Source: Epiperipatus broadwayi
Lineage: Eukaryota > Onychophora > Udeonychophora > Euonychophora > Peripatidae
DNA length: 64,000 bases
Reading direction: 5' to 3'
Assembly (NCBI GenBank): GCA_028023455.1
Contig: JAQFVV010000320.1
Location: 62,001-126,000, forward strand
Below the pieces are notes generated by a model, which saw nothing but the letters and a program-made list of their open reading frames with translations, had not been told where the DNA came from and searched no databases. Below, piece by piece: positions 47,664-59,874 of this stretch (its first letter is position 1; each line of letters begins with the position of its first letter). The position numbers were made by a program, and so were the translations under genes.

Positions 47664-48916
47664 TTTTTTTTTTTTTTTATCAAAAGCAGGTTTATTTAAC
47701 TATGTTTACAATAAAGAAAAAATTATAAAATAACATTAAATTTGGCAATACATTTATAAACCATTAAATTACTTAATGTCCAATATTAATAAGATTTCAT
47801 GTGGAATTTGCTATTAGGTGAGGAGCTAACTTCAAATCTCTTTCTTTGATATCTTTTAATTTTTGTAAAAAAATTAATGTTGGATCAGGTATAACAGACT
47901 TGAAGATTATGAAGCATCTGACAAACCATAGACAGAAAGTGATGAAAGTTGCACTTCTTATAATTGCAAAATCCCCATAAGCAAAACCTTTTATGAGTGT
48001 GTTGATAATTGGATGTTTTGGTGTATAAATTTTATTAATCAATATTCTACAGCCCTGAAGAGAGGGACAATTGTTGAAAATGTGAAATATGGTATCATCC
48101 TCCCTATGGCAGAGTGAGCAAACAGGGTCCAAAGATGAAAAACCTCTATACATCACAAGAAAGTGGCTTGTTGGAAGGGCATTGAGATTTAGCTTTAGAA
48201 GAAAGTCCAAATATTTTGGCTCTAGATTACATCTTTTATATTTCTTTATAATGGCAAAGTTTGTACAGGTGAGATCGGAAGAGCACACGGATAATTGTTG
48301 AAAAAAAAGAAGAGAGGCATCCCAATAACGAAGTATCGTTGGTTTTAATTGAGTTAAAGGTGTGAGAATTTTTGAAATGTCAATTAAGACTTGTGTCAGC
48401 CAACCATCATTAATTGGAGGTGGAGTATCTGTAGGATGAATAGATAGAAAAGGTGAGTCATCAGGAAAAATCCCATTAAGTCTTGTAATGAGGTTATTTG
48501 ATTTCTGTAGACAAAGAACATGAAGTGAATGCAGTGACAAGCCATTAAGTCTTGTTGGTCTCTGCACTCTTCTTAAGCTAATAGCAACAGTTTTATCCTT
48601 CCACATTAATCTAGAGCAAAGAGAGTTTATATTCTGGATAAATTTTGATGAAAATTTAATGAACGGCATGTAGTAAGCAATTCTGGGGAACAGTAACATG
48701 TTGAGTAAGGCTGTTTTTGAAAATAATGATGTATAAACTTTTGAAAGTGAATCAATTATTTTTCTTGCAGAATTCATGATAATGTCTTGTATTAATTTCC
48801 TCATTGCTGCATGAGAGAGACTCATTGGTAAACCCAAAAATTTTTGTGGCATAGCTGTGAAAAAGGATGGAATGGATTTTCCAGATGAAAGTCTCCATAC
48901 AGCAGATTTTCTAAGG
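47664..48916 (-). mobile_element. L1/Tx1-type LINE, 5'-truncated, with poly(A) tail
   Basis: The element reads on the minus strand. Its 3' end has a poly(A) tail (T-run at about 47664-47680) preceded by an AATAAA signal (in TTAAATAAACC). The body holds the C-terminal part of ORF2. The right limit is set where family A sequence begins (about 48917). No target duplication was recognised. It lies between two family A copies. Confidence 0.75.
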
Positions 48917-48924
48917 TTAAACAT
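47797..48924 (-). pseudogene. LINE ORF2 C-terminal part (thumb to Cys/His knuckle)
   Basis: About 375 codons are open, longer than expected by chance here. Near its N-terminus the peptide has KFLGLPMSLS, the post-palm 'YLGxPL' type block of L1/Tx1-like RTs. Further on it has RLMWKDKTVAISLRRVQRP. Near the C-terminus CSLCHREDDTIFHIFNNC matches the C-x2-C...H-x4-C knuckle found in such ORF2 ends. The catalytic palm with FADD is missing, so the copy is 5'-truncated. The apparent start codons (48922-48927) fall in the adjacent family A repeat, so they are not a true start. The frame is intact, suggesting a fairly recent insertion. No host function is implied. Confidence 0.85.
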
Positions 48925-49240
48925 CACATAATCACCCTTTCTTATACTTACACAAGCTGTTTACACAGAGGCTAAACTCTCTACACAGTAACACCATTCA
49001 GGGAAAGCCAGGGTAATCAATGGGTTCCAGAAGATTTTTGCATAAAATCCTCATCTAGTGCCTACTCATCCAATATCCCCAGACTAGTTTCTAGCTTATG
49101 GCTTTCATCAGTGAGAACAGTCTGCAGATAATGGGTGAGTAAGCACTAGTTAGGGATTTTATAAAAAAAATTTTTTGACCTTCAGTGATTACTCTGGCCG
49201 GCACTGACTGATTGGTGCTACTGTATGAAGAATTTATCCT
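48917..49240. repeat. Family A repeat, both arms
   Basis: Begins AAACATCACATAATCACC. The left arm has TTACACAAGCTGTTTACACA, AAACTCTCTACACAGTA and TTTTGCATAAAATCC. The right arm has GCACTAGTTAGGGATTTTAT and GGTGCTACTGTATGAAGAA. The arms are more diverged than in the 45585 copy. Confidence 0.75.
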
Positions 49241-49244
49241 CTGA

Positions 49245-50860
49245 ATATATCTACTTTACCTATACTATAGTAATATACACATTGTAATTAACTAAAATGT
49301 TCTTTTAACGTTTTTTTTTTATTCACCAAATAGACAAAAATCAACATTAAGTAATATTAATGATTTAAAAGACTTTATTGTTTAAATGTTACATAATTTT
49401 TATTTTTATAAAACATAATTAGAATGAGAATAGAATGTGCAATAGCTTAAAATTAATAGTATATGGAATTACTTATAATATATTCTACATATATAAAAAA
49501 ATAAGGAAAACAATGTATTTTTAGTAGGGCTTGGAGATAACATACTTGTGTTTCAGATACTGGAACATGAAGGACCAAGTATCAGAGTAAATATTGTGTG
49601 TTGAAATCTTTTCATTCTTTGCTCTGATTGATTTTAATTTAATCCAGAAGTATTTTGTTTATATGTTGCAATTAGGAATTTGAAATAGACTCGGAATTGC
49701 TATTATTAACTGTTTTAATAACATGTTAGGATTAATAACAGATTAATTATTTTAAAAATCCTGTGATTACAGATGTTTGATCAAGATATGAATTAGTATA
49801 ATAATAATAAAAATCAAACTTCGAAATAAGGTTTTATTTGTTTACAACATAAAAAAAGGATTTTATATTTTTGGAAAAATTCAAACATTTATTTATATCT
49901 TTTTAATAGGATCACACAATTTTGAGTAATATTTTTTTTCTTTATTTTAGGTGGTGCTGGCATAACCAAGTGATCTTTAAGTTCGAAGATGAAAGTCACA
50001 TGAATACATTTTAGAAACGTAGATAATAAACAAAATACCATTCATTAAACTGGTTTACATAATAATCAAATATACCATATATTTTTTTACGTCATGAAAT
50101 AAACTATTTATTCTGGATACACAAAATTTATAACACTAATATTTTTAAAATGATTAATTAAATTTATCGTCTAAAAAATAAAAAATGTAATTAATCATGT
50201 ATTATGCAATTAGAAAAAGTCTAGATTATGTGATAGATTATACGATTTCTTTAATCCTTCCATTTAAATTTATATATTTAGATATTCACATAAACATACA
50301 AGGGATTTTCACAATGTATTTACCAGATTAACACTACAATCAGTTTTTGATAAAGTTTAGCTAAAATAATCATGATTTTTATTAAGTTAGTTTGGTATAT
50401 CTTGTAGTTTTCAAAGACACATATGTGTGGAGATAATCTTTGCCATATATATTTTAGTAGCATAAATAAAAATATTTTAATATTAAAAACTAAATCTATT
50501 CTGATAAGACATAAAAGTTTGTGTTACACTGATAGGTTTGTTAGATTATCTGACAAAATAAGCCAGTAACACCATTGACTCCCAAAAAATTTTAATTTTT
50601 AAAATTATTAGTTAATTTTGATAGCAAGTTTAATATGTATAACATAATATTAAGAAAAAATCAATTTATGTAATATTTCAAAAGCTAGTTTTAAACTTAC
50701 AATAATAATTTTGCTTATAATGCAATAAGGTCAACCTATCCCTCTCCTATTTATACATATAGATACATAATGGTTCAATAATATGAGGGGTTAAATTGGT
50801 GTAATGTCTACATGGTTATGACTATAATATTAAATCCAATAAGGGCTTTGAGGATTCCAT
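49245..50860. other. AT-rich DNA, nothing recognised
   Basis: No coding motif, RNA gene or shared repeat was seen on either strand. Confidence 0.45.
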
Positions 50861-50864
50861 TGTT

Positions 50865-51125
50865 GATTTTTCAGTGAAATAGATGATTGAATAGTTGGAA
50901 GTATGAGAAGATTGAAGCCTGTTCTGTAAAGTTTAAGAAATTGCTATTTTAATATAAACCAGGCACTGACTATATAATCTAGACAACTGATGAGTGCTGG
51001 TTCTGCACAAAATACATATATTGGAGATCATCTATCCTTTTTGCATGTATGTGAACATGTGCATTGGTTGTTTGAGATGGAGTGGAGAAATACAGACTAA
51101 ATTTCTAAAATTCAAATCCTTCTAC
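50865..51125 (+). repeat. Family B repeat, one arm
   Basis: Contains GAAGATTGAAGCCTG, AAACCAGGCACTGACTATAT, CAACTGATGAGTGCTGGTTC, ACAAAATACATATATTGG and AAATTCAAATCC at the end, in the order of the right arm of the 2060-2620 and 34035-34620 copies. Confidence 0.65.
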
Positions 51126-51129
51126 TTAC

Positions 51130-53855
51130 ATATAATTATATAATAGAAAATCACTTAATTCTTCGGCTTACATAGTATGATATACCAAGAGCAGCTTTCC
51201 ACACTACTGTTTTCTATTATAAGCAAGTGTAATATAATTATCGCTTTTTTATACTTAAATGCTCTTTCTCAGATTGATTTCTTGCTTTTGTTCTTATTAA
51301 TGGAACTACAGGATTTCAATCTGGATGCAATGCTTTTAAACATTTGACAACTGCCATTAACTTCATTTTATTATTCAAACTAAAAATGTGAAATTCAAAT
51401 CAGCCTAAGATTTTAAAATTTCCAGCCAAAAGAATGTGATGTCTGTAGTTAATTAAAAAAACTAAGAACAAATACCAAACTTAAATCAGATCTATATAAC
51501 TGTTCAAGAAGGTTGATTTAAATTTAAAGTCATACTGATTTAAATTTCAGACTTTGAATAATAAAATATAGGTAAAGCTGATTTCTGGGTGTTTGATTGC
51601 ATTGCTTCCAACTTTAAATGATGAAGCCTGATTGATAAAGATGAAAGTCTGAAACTCGACTAAGAATGGGGATTTAAATGATCATTCATTTGGTCTCAAT
51701 TTATACTAATTATAAATAATAAATTTATTTAATATAACAAATTAATAAAGAATTAACTACATAATATTTCTATGTTACAGATTTTCATTTTTGTCTTATT
51801 ACACTCACATGTATATTTGTAATTATATATTGGACTATTTCTATTATCTAGTTGAAACATTAAATATTTTTAGAAATATTCAAACTTTAAGTATAACTTT
51901 CCAAATACATTTAACAAATTAGTGTAGAATACAGTATTTTAAGTAGGATTATTATCTTATTTTTTTAAAGTGCTTCTGGTCTGACCAGACACAGTCTAGA
52001 ATAGAAATTTTGTGAATACTCAATAGAAGGTGATATTCTAATAAATTAATTTGTTCTGTCAAAAGACAAAAGTCAATAAAAAATTATATACTTATCTCTA
52101 AGAACTTTCTGATTTTTCCACTTTTTAATAGCAAAGTTAATAAGTGATTTTTAAAATGAATTATTACATTAGTATTAACTTATGAGATTGTTATTGTGTG
52201 TGTGAATAGTTTTGTTTTTTTTCCTTACTTTTTTCTTTCTATCCAGTTTCATTTTCCCCTCTTATCATTAGTTTGTGTTATTTTAATTCCTTACAAATTT
52301 TTTAAATTTTTTCATTCAATTGTATTTTTTAATAAAAAAAATATATTCTTCATCAAACTTTTCTGTTTTAGACAAATTTTATTAAAAACATAAATTCAAA
52401 AGACAATCTTAAAAATAAAATATCAACTTTGCAAATGAAAAAAGAGTAATAAACAGAAATATAATAAAATAAAGAATTTCATTTCAGCCTTCAATATAAA
52501 AAAATGTATTTAATAAAAAAATATTTCTCATTGGATCTTTATGTTTTATAAAGATTTCAATAAAATCAAATATTTTAAAAATAAAAATATTAAAATATTA
52601 AAAATCAAATTTTCAATTAAATATACGGTAAAAAAAAACAACAACAAAGTTATTGAGAAAAGAATTTTCTGCTGATATCATTAAATTTTCAGTAACTAAC
52701 TTTCTACCAAAAAGCAAATATATTCAAACAAAAGCTTATTAAGAAACAAATATTTAATATTTTTACAAAAAATAAATAAATAAGCAAATAAAATATTAGC
52801 TCTTTATGTTATTATAATGCCAACAAGTGTATATTGCACAAGACTTCATAGATATGAATGTGGAAGGCATTATATTAGTAAAACTAATTGCCAATTAAAA
52901 GAATACAAAACAATGGTAAAACAGAAAAAACAGATATATCTAAAATTTCAAAGCATGTATGTATCAATGAACATAAATTCATTGGCAAAACAATAGAATA
53001 ACAAAACAGTACAAAGAAAAATATTTAAAGAAGCTATTTACATTGTAATGACAAAAAATCCTTAAATTAATTTAGTATAATAATTCATAATGTTTGGCAA
53101 ACATTTATTAACTTTGCCCTTAAAATGGAGAACTCAGAAGGGCACTCATAGATAAATCCATAAAATTTCAATAGTCTATTGCTTTGAATAGAGTAGTTTA
53201 ATTGCTTAGAGTGTCAATTTAAATTCAGTATTCCCAAATCTAAAAATTATTAGTTCAATCCACTTGATAGACTATCATTTGATTAAACCAGCAATACTGT
53301 AGGTGAAATAAAAAATACAATTTTAAAATGTTGGATTGTATATTAATCTGCATGTTTGTGGAAAGGTATAAAGTTTGAACTTTTTAAAAAAACCTTTATA
53401 ATTTTAATAATGATAAAAAGTCTAACATACAACTACAAGTAAAATGCCACCACCATGAACTATTAGATATCCTATCTATAAGTGCAATAGGATAAGAAGT
53501 AATTGTAAGGTAATGGCATTACTTTATGATGTTCTAAATTTGAAATAATAGTTTATTACAACTGTCAACATATGCATTAATGCGATCAAAAACACTAGTA
53601 ATTTACTGGTACTACTGCAAGTACATTGTTTAGTAACTTATTAAATACTTTTTATGAATTTAACATATAAACAGAAAAAATGGACACAAGTATCAGTACA
53701 CATATTAGTTTTTAGAAATAGACTTTCACTGATAAATCTAGAAATTCTAAAAATACAAAATACCAAGTTTTCATTTTATAGCAAATTTTATTGATGGGGG
53801 TGCGGGTGGTGGAAACTGATCTTTCAAAAATATATAAAACCATTTAATTATTCAA
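51130..53855. other. 2.7 kb AT-rich stretch, nothing recognised
   Basis: No motif-bearing frame or shared repeat was found. The frame at 52196-52393 is a Phe-rich low-complexity peptide over a T-rich run. Confidence 0.45.
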
Positions 53856-53861
53856 TTAAAC

Positions 53862-54000
53862 TTTTTTTTTTTTGTAAAATAAGGTTTTATTAAGATCAGC
53901 TATATTAATAGTAAAATCTTTACAACTTTTTAACTATAAATATTGCTCTTTATTCAGACAGAAAAATCCACATAAATTAAATACATTTCATAAAATTATA
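53862..54000 (-). other. Possible retroposed 3' end (AATAAA plus poly(A), minus strand)
   Basis: A T-run at 53862-53874 is followed on the plus strand by GTAAAATAAGGTTTTATTAAG. On the minus strand this is an AATAAA signal about 13 bases before a poly(A) tract. That is the structure of a retrocopied transcript end or a LINE tail. The adjacent sequence up to the mariner remnant contains no recognised protein frame, so its source is unknown. Confidence 0.35.
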
Positions 54001-54368
54001 TTTAGAAAGAAACAAATCTTACATACAAACACTGCTTTCAATGACATCATTAACATTAATGACATTTCAATTCTTACAAAAGCAATTTATTTTGAAAAAT
54101 TGCAAAACAAGTCATTTTGGATTACCTTTTTTTTAGATTGTTCCACATTTCAGAGAAGTAGATAAATTCTTAAGTAAGTCTACTCAAGCATACAATCATT
54201 TCCTAAATAAAATTACTGTCCTAAATTCAGCTCCAACTTATTCTTTAATAATTACATTGTCTTTTGCAAGATGATAATTAAAGTTAAGGTCTTTTACTCT
54301 GCTGGATTAGATATGCAAACACACAAATCCATTATTATAGTTAATACAAAGATACTAATAATAGTATA

Positions 54369-55205
54369 CAAGGGGATACCCAAAATAAAAGTAAACATTC
54401 TCAGGAGGAAGAGTGCATTGTAATACGTTTCCACTACTTACCAGAAACTCCCTGCATCAGTATGCCAGTCATGGTAGATGTTTTTGTTAAATGCATCTCA
54501 CTTATTTAATTTTCATAATGGCTGAAAAGTTGGAACAATCTAAAACTCTGTTTTTATTAGGAAAAATGGAAAGGGAACAATTATAATGCTTGAAATGACT
54601 TACAAGTAAGCTGCTCTGGGGGGGGGGGGAATACAAGCTTATGAGTGGTTTAATGAAAGTGCTAAATTCATTACATCCCAAAAATGTGTGGTGAGTAAAA
54701 TCCAATGTCAAGATGCAGCTGACTTTTTTGATACAAATGGTACATTTCACTCAAAATTCATTTGTAACAAATGTATTTTCCCTACATGTTCTGAAATGTT
54801 TGCATGATGCAGTAAAATGAAAGCATCCCAATTTGTGGCAAAATGGGGAGTGCAAGCTTCACTCTGACATGCTCATGCACAAAACCTTGAGTCTGAAATA
54901 ATTTTTAATCAAAAATAACATTACCCACTTTATCCATTGACCATATTTACCTGATTTTATCCTGTAAGACTTCTTTTTACTCTCATAATTGAAAAAATAC
55001 CTTAAAAACGTTTGCAAACCTGGAAGTGGTGAAAAATAAATGACAGACTTTGCAAAAGCTTCAGGATTACTTCAAAAAAAAAACATTTAGTTCAGTGCAC
55101 TGCATCAAATAGATAATACTTTAAAGGCAATTCAATTTGTAACATCTAAAAATAAATACATAATCTTTTATTACAAGATTCTAGTTATTTTTGGATATCC
55201 CCTAG
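54369..55205 (+). mobile_element. Mariner-family transposon, internally deleted
   Basis: The left end is CAAGGGGATACCCAAAATAA and the right end, reverse complemented, CTAGGGGATATCCAAAAATA. Both are flanked by TA (54367-54368 and 55206-55207), the invariant Tc1/mariner target duplication. At 837 bp it is shorter than typical autonomous mariners of about 1.3 kb. It contains a broken transposase (54522-55140). Confidence 0.85.
54522..55140 (+). pseudogene. Mariner transposase remnant
   Basis: Mariner transposases have an N-terminal helix-turn-helix pair and a C-terminal DD34D catalytic core. From the ATG at 54522, MAEKLEQSKTLFLLGKMERE resembles the start of the N-terminal domain, and AYEWFNESAKF near 54630 the 'VYEWxxRFxxG' helix. 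Further frames give LKCLHDAV and HPNLWQNGE, then LIKNNITHFIH and PYLPDF. The last corresponds to the conserved 'HPPYSPDLAPCDFFLFP' block, followed by a DFFLLS piece and LKKYLKN. Between 'EWF' and 'LKCLHDAV' the first catalytic-Asp region is missing, which accounts for the short length. Frame changes and a G-run (54618-54628) break it further. The open minus-strand frame 54502-54750 is a shadow. Confidence 0.8.
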
Positions 55206-55207
55206 TA

Positions 55208-55880
55208 CAGAGCATATGACAATATGATAAAAAGAAAATAGAAAGGAGATAACTTAATACTAAAATTAACCAATAATATTATCTAATATTATAAAATCTA
55301 AATTAATAGTAGATAGAAAAGTAATGTTAATTTTTTTCTGTTCATCTAAGCTTATAAATAAAACACAAATCAGACACTACAAAATTAGGAATGAATATCT
55401 AAATAAGCTAGGAATACTATAATGATAAACTTAATTAACTTTCTAATTGCCACTTTTAAAGTAATGTTAATTTCTAATAATTTTTTTAATATCATAATAA
55501 ATTAAAACACCAACTACCATTTATTATAAACAGATATCATGGCAGGCTAAAATATATAATTTACCAACAATACTACACTGGCAGACAAAAAAATGGGCTT
55601 CATTTTTTTTCTTCTTGACTAAACTTATAAATGCACTGCAATTCACACACTACAACAATAATAGAAAATATTTAAATAAGACAAGAATATTACAGTGGAA
55701 AACTGAATTAACATTTTAACTTCCATTTACAAGATAATTATAATTTCTGATGTTTTTAATAACCTTAAAAATTTACATTGCTTAAACATATAACAAATTA
55801 AGCCAATGCACAGAACTGTCATTTATTATAAACAAATTTAACAACCTAATATCAATTAACAAGCAATCCTATTTAAACAG
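55208..55880. other. AT-rich DNA, nothing recognised
   Basis: Plain AT-rich sequence between the mariner remnant and a family A copy; no structure was seen. Confidence 0.45.
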
Positions 55881-55884
55881 GCAA

Positions 55885-56180
55885 AATTCTCCATACAGAG
55901 TGTCACTCAGTGCAAGCCAGAGTAATCAATAGGTATCAGAAGGCTTGTGCATAAAATCCCTCCAATATTCCCAGATTAGTTTCTAACTTGTGGTTTTCAT
56001 CAGTGAGGAGCCTTGTATCTGAGAACACTGCACTAGATAAGGATTTTATGCACAAGCCTTTTGGAATCCATTGATTACTCTGGCTTGCACTGAGTGCACT
56101 ACTGTATGGAGAGTTTTGCTTGTTTTAACAGCTTAATAAGCAAGCATAAGAAATGGTGGTAATCATGTGATGTTTAGTGG
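55885..56180. repeat. Family A repeat, both arms
   Basis: AAAATTCTCCATACAGAG, AGAAGGCTTGTGCATAAAAT on the left mirror ATTTTATGCACAAGCCTTTT, ACTACTGTATGGAGAGTTTT on the right. A GTGGTTTTCATCAGTGAGGA centre lies between, and the terminal word ATCATGTGATGTTTAGTG follows. Confidence 0.8.
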
Positions 56181-56447
56181 TTCTATCCTACTTAGTATTA
56201 TAGAATGTAAATTACCAGCAAATTAAAAATGAGATCTATTTTTGTTTTTCTAGACTTATAAATAGATTGAATTCTGAACTATTTATAAGCTTATGGGAGG
56301 AAGAAAAGTGGAACTTAATTTTTCATCTGTTCGCAATTTAGTTTTACAATACTAGTTAATATTGTTGGTTATTTTGTACATTCAGTTGCCATATCAGTTT
56401 ATAATAAATGTTGATTAGCAGTATGCATTTGTATAATATATATATAA

Positions 56448-58442
56448 ACAAATTATACTAAATTCAGAATTAAAAAAAACTAGCCATAATCAAAATTTAA
56501 AATTCACAAGTAATAATAGTTTCACTGTCAAGCACACTTGAAAAGTATGCCTTTGACATTTAATTTTGGCTAGTTTTTTTTAAATTCCGGATTTAATATT
56601 ATTTATTAGATTAACTAGTTTAGCATCTGGTTTTTAATAGTTTACATTTGAAAAGTTACTATTTAAATTTTGAACAATGATAGTCTATAATGTAAACTAT
56701 TTTTTTTTTTTTATATATATATATGTATTTTGGATCAATTGTTGTTTGGATTATATTTTTTGCCTTATATTTAATATTAATAGTATATTAGGTATATGTT
56801 TGGACATGATTTATTATATATTTTATTTAGCTATTTCCGAAAGGTGGTGTATATTAATGTGTATTTTGTGTGTATATGAGTGTATTGTATATTTTTTAAA
56901 ATATAATTTATATTGCTATTTTAAAATGATTTGTGAGTATTAATATGTAATATTTTTTCATTGAGTCATATCAGAAATTTGAAAAATATTAGCTAAATTA
57001 GGTAATAAGATGACAAATTAATTTTTTTTAAAAACAAAGGAATTTAATGTTTTCCCAAAGAGTTGTGCACTCTTTCTTAAAACAATAATAAAAAGTTTTA
57101 AGAATAATAATTTAGTTTTAAATTTGCAGAATTTACATTAAATAATTTTTGAAGAAAACTTGATAAGATTTGGATTATTCTGTTTAAATTGTTTTAGAAA
57201 TCAATTTAGAAAAAATATGTCAAAATTTTATTGTAGAAAGTATGGACAAAAATTAAAGTGGTTATTTGGAAAGATTGATAACATTAATTTTAGCAACAAT
57301 GTAGGTAGAGAGAAAGAAAATGCTAGCAATAAAGTTGTTAAACTTTCTGGGATTGATTTAAGTATAAGAGTTATAGAAATTTTTAGCATAGAATCTAATT
57401 TTATGGGTTATAGTTTTTAATATAATTTCATTTATTGATTCTAATAATTTAAAAGATAACCCAAAAATATATAAATAGTCAATTAGTTTTAAGTTGTAAC
57501 TTTAAAAAATAATAAATTCTGCTCATCTGAAGAGTAAGTTGATAGCTGATGAATTTATTTATTTCTCATGGACAAATTAGTCATGTTTGAGAGACAAAGT
57601 TGATAAGTTATTGAATAATAAAAAATATGTTTCTTTAGAAAAAGATCCCAGTAGCTTGATTAAAAGAAATTTAACTTATGAAAAAATATAAATTTTTTTG
57701 GAAAAGTGTAATACTTAAAATGCTATCCAAGTAACTTTATATCAGCTAAGATGTTAATAAATACTAAAACTTATGAAGAAGGTTTTCCTTTAAGTTTATT
57801 TGTGATTTTACTGGTAGTGTTGTTGAAAGAATTTATGATTCTAAATAATGTTTTTTTTTAAAATTGTCTATTTTGATAATTACACTGTTTCATCTGGTTT
57901 TGAGGCTTTGAAAAGATTAATAATTTTAAAATGAAAAATAATTGAATATATGGCAGCTTTGATATAGAAAATATGTATCAATTTATTAATAGATTAAATA
58001 GTATTGAAGTCCTTGAATTGGTTATTAATGTAACTTTGTCTTGAAATAAAACTGAAAGGATTAAATATTCGTTTTTGTTATTGTAAGATTTTATGTATTT
58101 TATTTATAATGATAAGTTTTATAAGATTAAAGAAAAATGGATAATAGCTATATTATTTTACTCTTGATATGTTTCTTTATATTAATTATTTGGAAAATTA
58201 TTAATTATGATAGTACTTATTTAAAGTGTTTGCTAGAAATGTTGATGATAGTTTGTTTGTAATAAAAAACGATAAATTATATAATTTTTTTTTGTTTTTA
58301 GCATTTCAGAGATTTGTCTTAACAGTAAAATCATTGGTTATAAATTTTTAATTTTAATTTTGGCTAGTTTTTTTTTAAATTCTGAATTTGTTGTGATTTG
58401 TTTATTATATTAACAAGTTAAGCATTTGACTTTCGCTAGTTT
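56448..58442 (+). mobile_element. Penelope-like retroelement with terminal direct repeats
   Basis: About 90 bp direct repeats (56557-56645 and 58350-58442) share TTAATTTTGGCTAGTTTTTT, a GATT..TTTATTA segment and TTAAGCAT-like ends. Just upstream, 56448-56485 is an inverted copy of part of the same sequence (AACTAGCCATAAT). Direct repeats with an extra inverted piece at one end are characteristic of Penelope-like elements (pseudo-LTRs). A broken RT frame runs between the repeats in the plus direction. Confidence 0.7.
57160..58330 (+). pseudogene. Penelope-like reverse transcriptase, broken
   Basis: The first open segment (57160-57420) has the basic N-terminal region and NKVVKLSGIDLSIRVIEIFS, which resembles the 'NLSxxxLSxxExxLLxKGLxF' block preceding the RT in these proteins. 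Later frames give KDPSSLIKRNLTYEK near 57650, SFDIENMYQF near 57960, and NVDDSLFVIKNDKLYNF with the catalytic VDD at 58241-58249. The order is correct for a Penelope-type RT. Many stops and frame changes are present, and large parts of the palm are unreadable. No GIY-YIG endonuclease was found downstream before the terminal repeat. The call is firmer than for the fragment at 5409-5633 because the VDD block is present. Confidence 0.7.
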
Positions 58443-58449
58443 ATATATA

Positions 58450-59500
58450 TATAACACAAAAAAATCTATTAATCTGGCTTTCCAAAATTTGATTGTCTTC
58501 TACATTAACACAGTAAATAAACTAATATATATCTAATTATCTATATATAATCAATATAAGTATTATACTAATGTTTCAGTTGTAACCACACATTCTAAAA
58601 ATTTTGCAAACAACACACGGAATAAAACGTCACATGATGTATGACTTATTTTTAGCTTAAAGATCTATGCAAATATTACACAGATCAAAAAATTTATATA
58701 CATGGTGAATATTTACATTTGGAACAGAGTTGGTGATTTATTTATTTACATGGAACAAGATTAAATGTCCATCCAATAAAAATAAAAAACTTTAAATATA
58801 TGAAGAGGGGGTGGGGTGACAACAGATGAATAAATTGAATTTTCAACATGACAGATAACTTAGATATTTCATCATAATTTGTTGAGAAAGCTCTGTCCCT
58901 AAAAATCTCCATGGTCTCTCTGATTTTTTTTTTTTGGAGATGAATGTCATATCTAGAAAAGTAACCTAATATTAGAAAAATTTATATTATACAATCATTG
59001 TAATATAGATAGAGAGCATTGCTTTGCTGCATTAACATTCATGAGATTTTACTAAATTCCTGGGCATCAAATTGGATAGCATTCTTAAGTTTTAATAGAA
59101 TGTTACAAATTTTTTGATTAGTAATATTGTTACCATAATTTTTTTTTTTACAAAAGAAACACAGCACTAACAAGTATTTTTTGCCTTTGGGTTTTAATCA
59201 TCATTGATTTAAGCCTAAACTAAGGCTTTATTTGTGATTTTTAATTGTAACTATTAATTACTAAGATATTTTAATTTAGAAATGGAAAATGTGTTTTAAG
59301 TTTTATATATGATTTTAAGAATAGTATTATAGTTGTATTTCATGTCCCACATATATAACCAACATATGAACAGGAGATTACTATAAACCACACTATAGAT
59401 TAGAGAGAAATATGTTTTATATATTTTTATACTTTATATAATATGCATAGAAGACTTTCTCTAGAAATTCATATTTTATACTTTTGTTGAAATTAAACCA
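58450..59500. other. AT-rich DNA, nothing recognised
   Basis: No repeat or frame with a familiar motif was found. A T-run at about 58926 and G-rich words near 58807 are the only local peculiarities. Confidence 0.4.
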
Positions 59501-59506
59501 TTAAAA

Positions 59507-59870
59507 CATCTCAAGGTCACAATTTCTCCATGCTTATACAAGTTGATAAAACAATAGCAACATTTTTTCCACACAACAGTGTCACCTAGTGTAAGCTCTA
59601 GTAATAAATAAATACTAGAAAGTTGTGCTTTCTAATTCCCATCCAGTGTCTCCCCCATCAATATCCTCAAACTTTATCAGTGAAGAGCTGACAGCCATAT
59701 ACCTGGATGTTGGGGATCTAATGCACCTACCTAGTACTTACTAGGACCTGTAAACTAGTCAGAGGGTATTGGATGGAAAGGCACTAATGGGAATTAAAAT
59801 GCACAATCTTCTAGAATCTATTGATTACTAAGTTAGATAACACTATTATATGGAAATTTTTTTGCTATTG
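59507..59870. repeat. Family A repeat, most diverged copy
   Basis: Starts AAACATCTCAAGGTCACAAT (compare AAACATCACATGATCACC). It contains CAGTGTCACCTAGTGTAAGC, a GTCTCCCCCATCAATATCCT centre and GTATTGGATGGAAAGGCACT on the other arm. Arm matching is patchy but the order is that of the family. Confidence 0.65.
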
Positions 59871-59874
59871 TTAG

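Noticed and set aside
48089-48301. 70-codon plus-strand frame inside the L1-type LINE
   Set aside because: Antisense shadow of the long minus-strand ORF2 frame.
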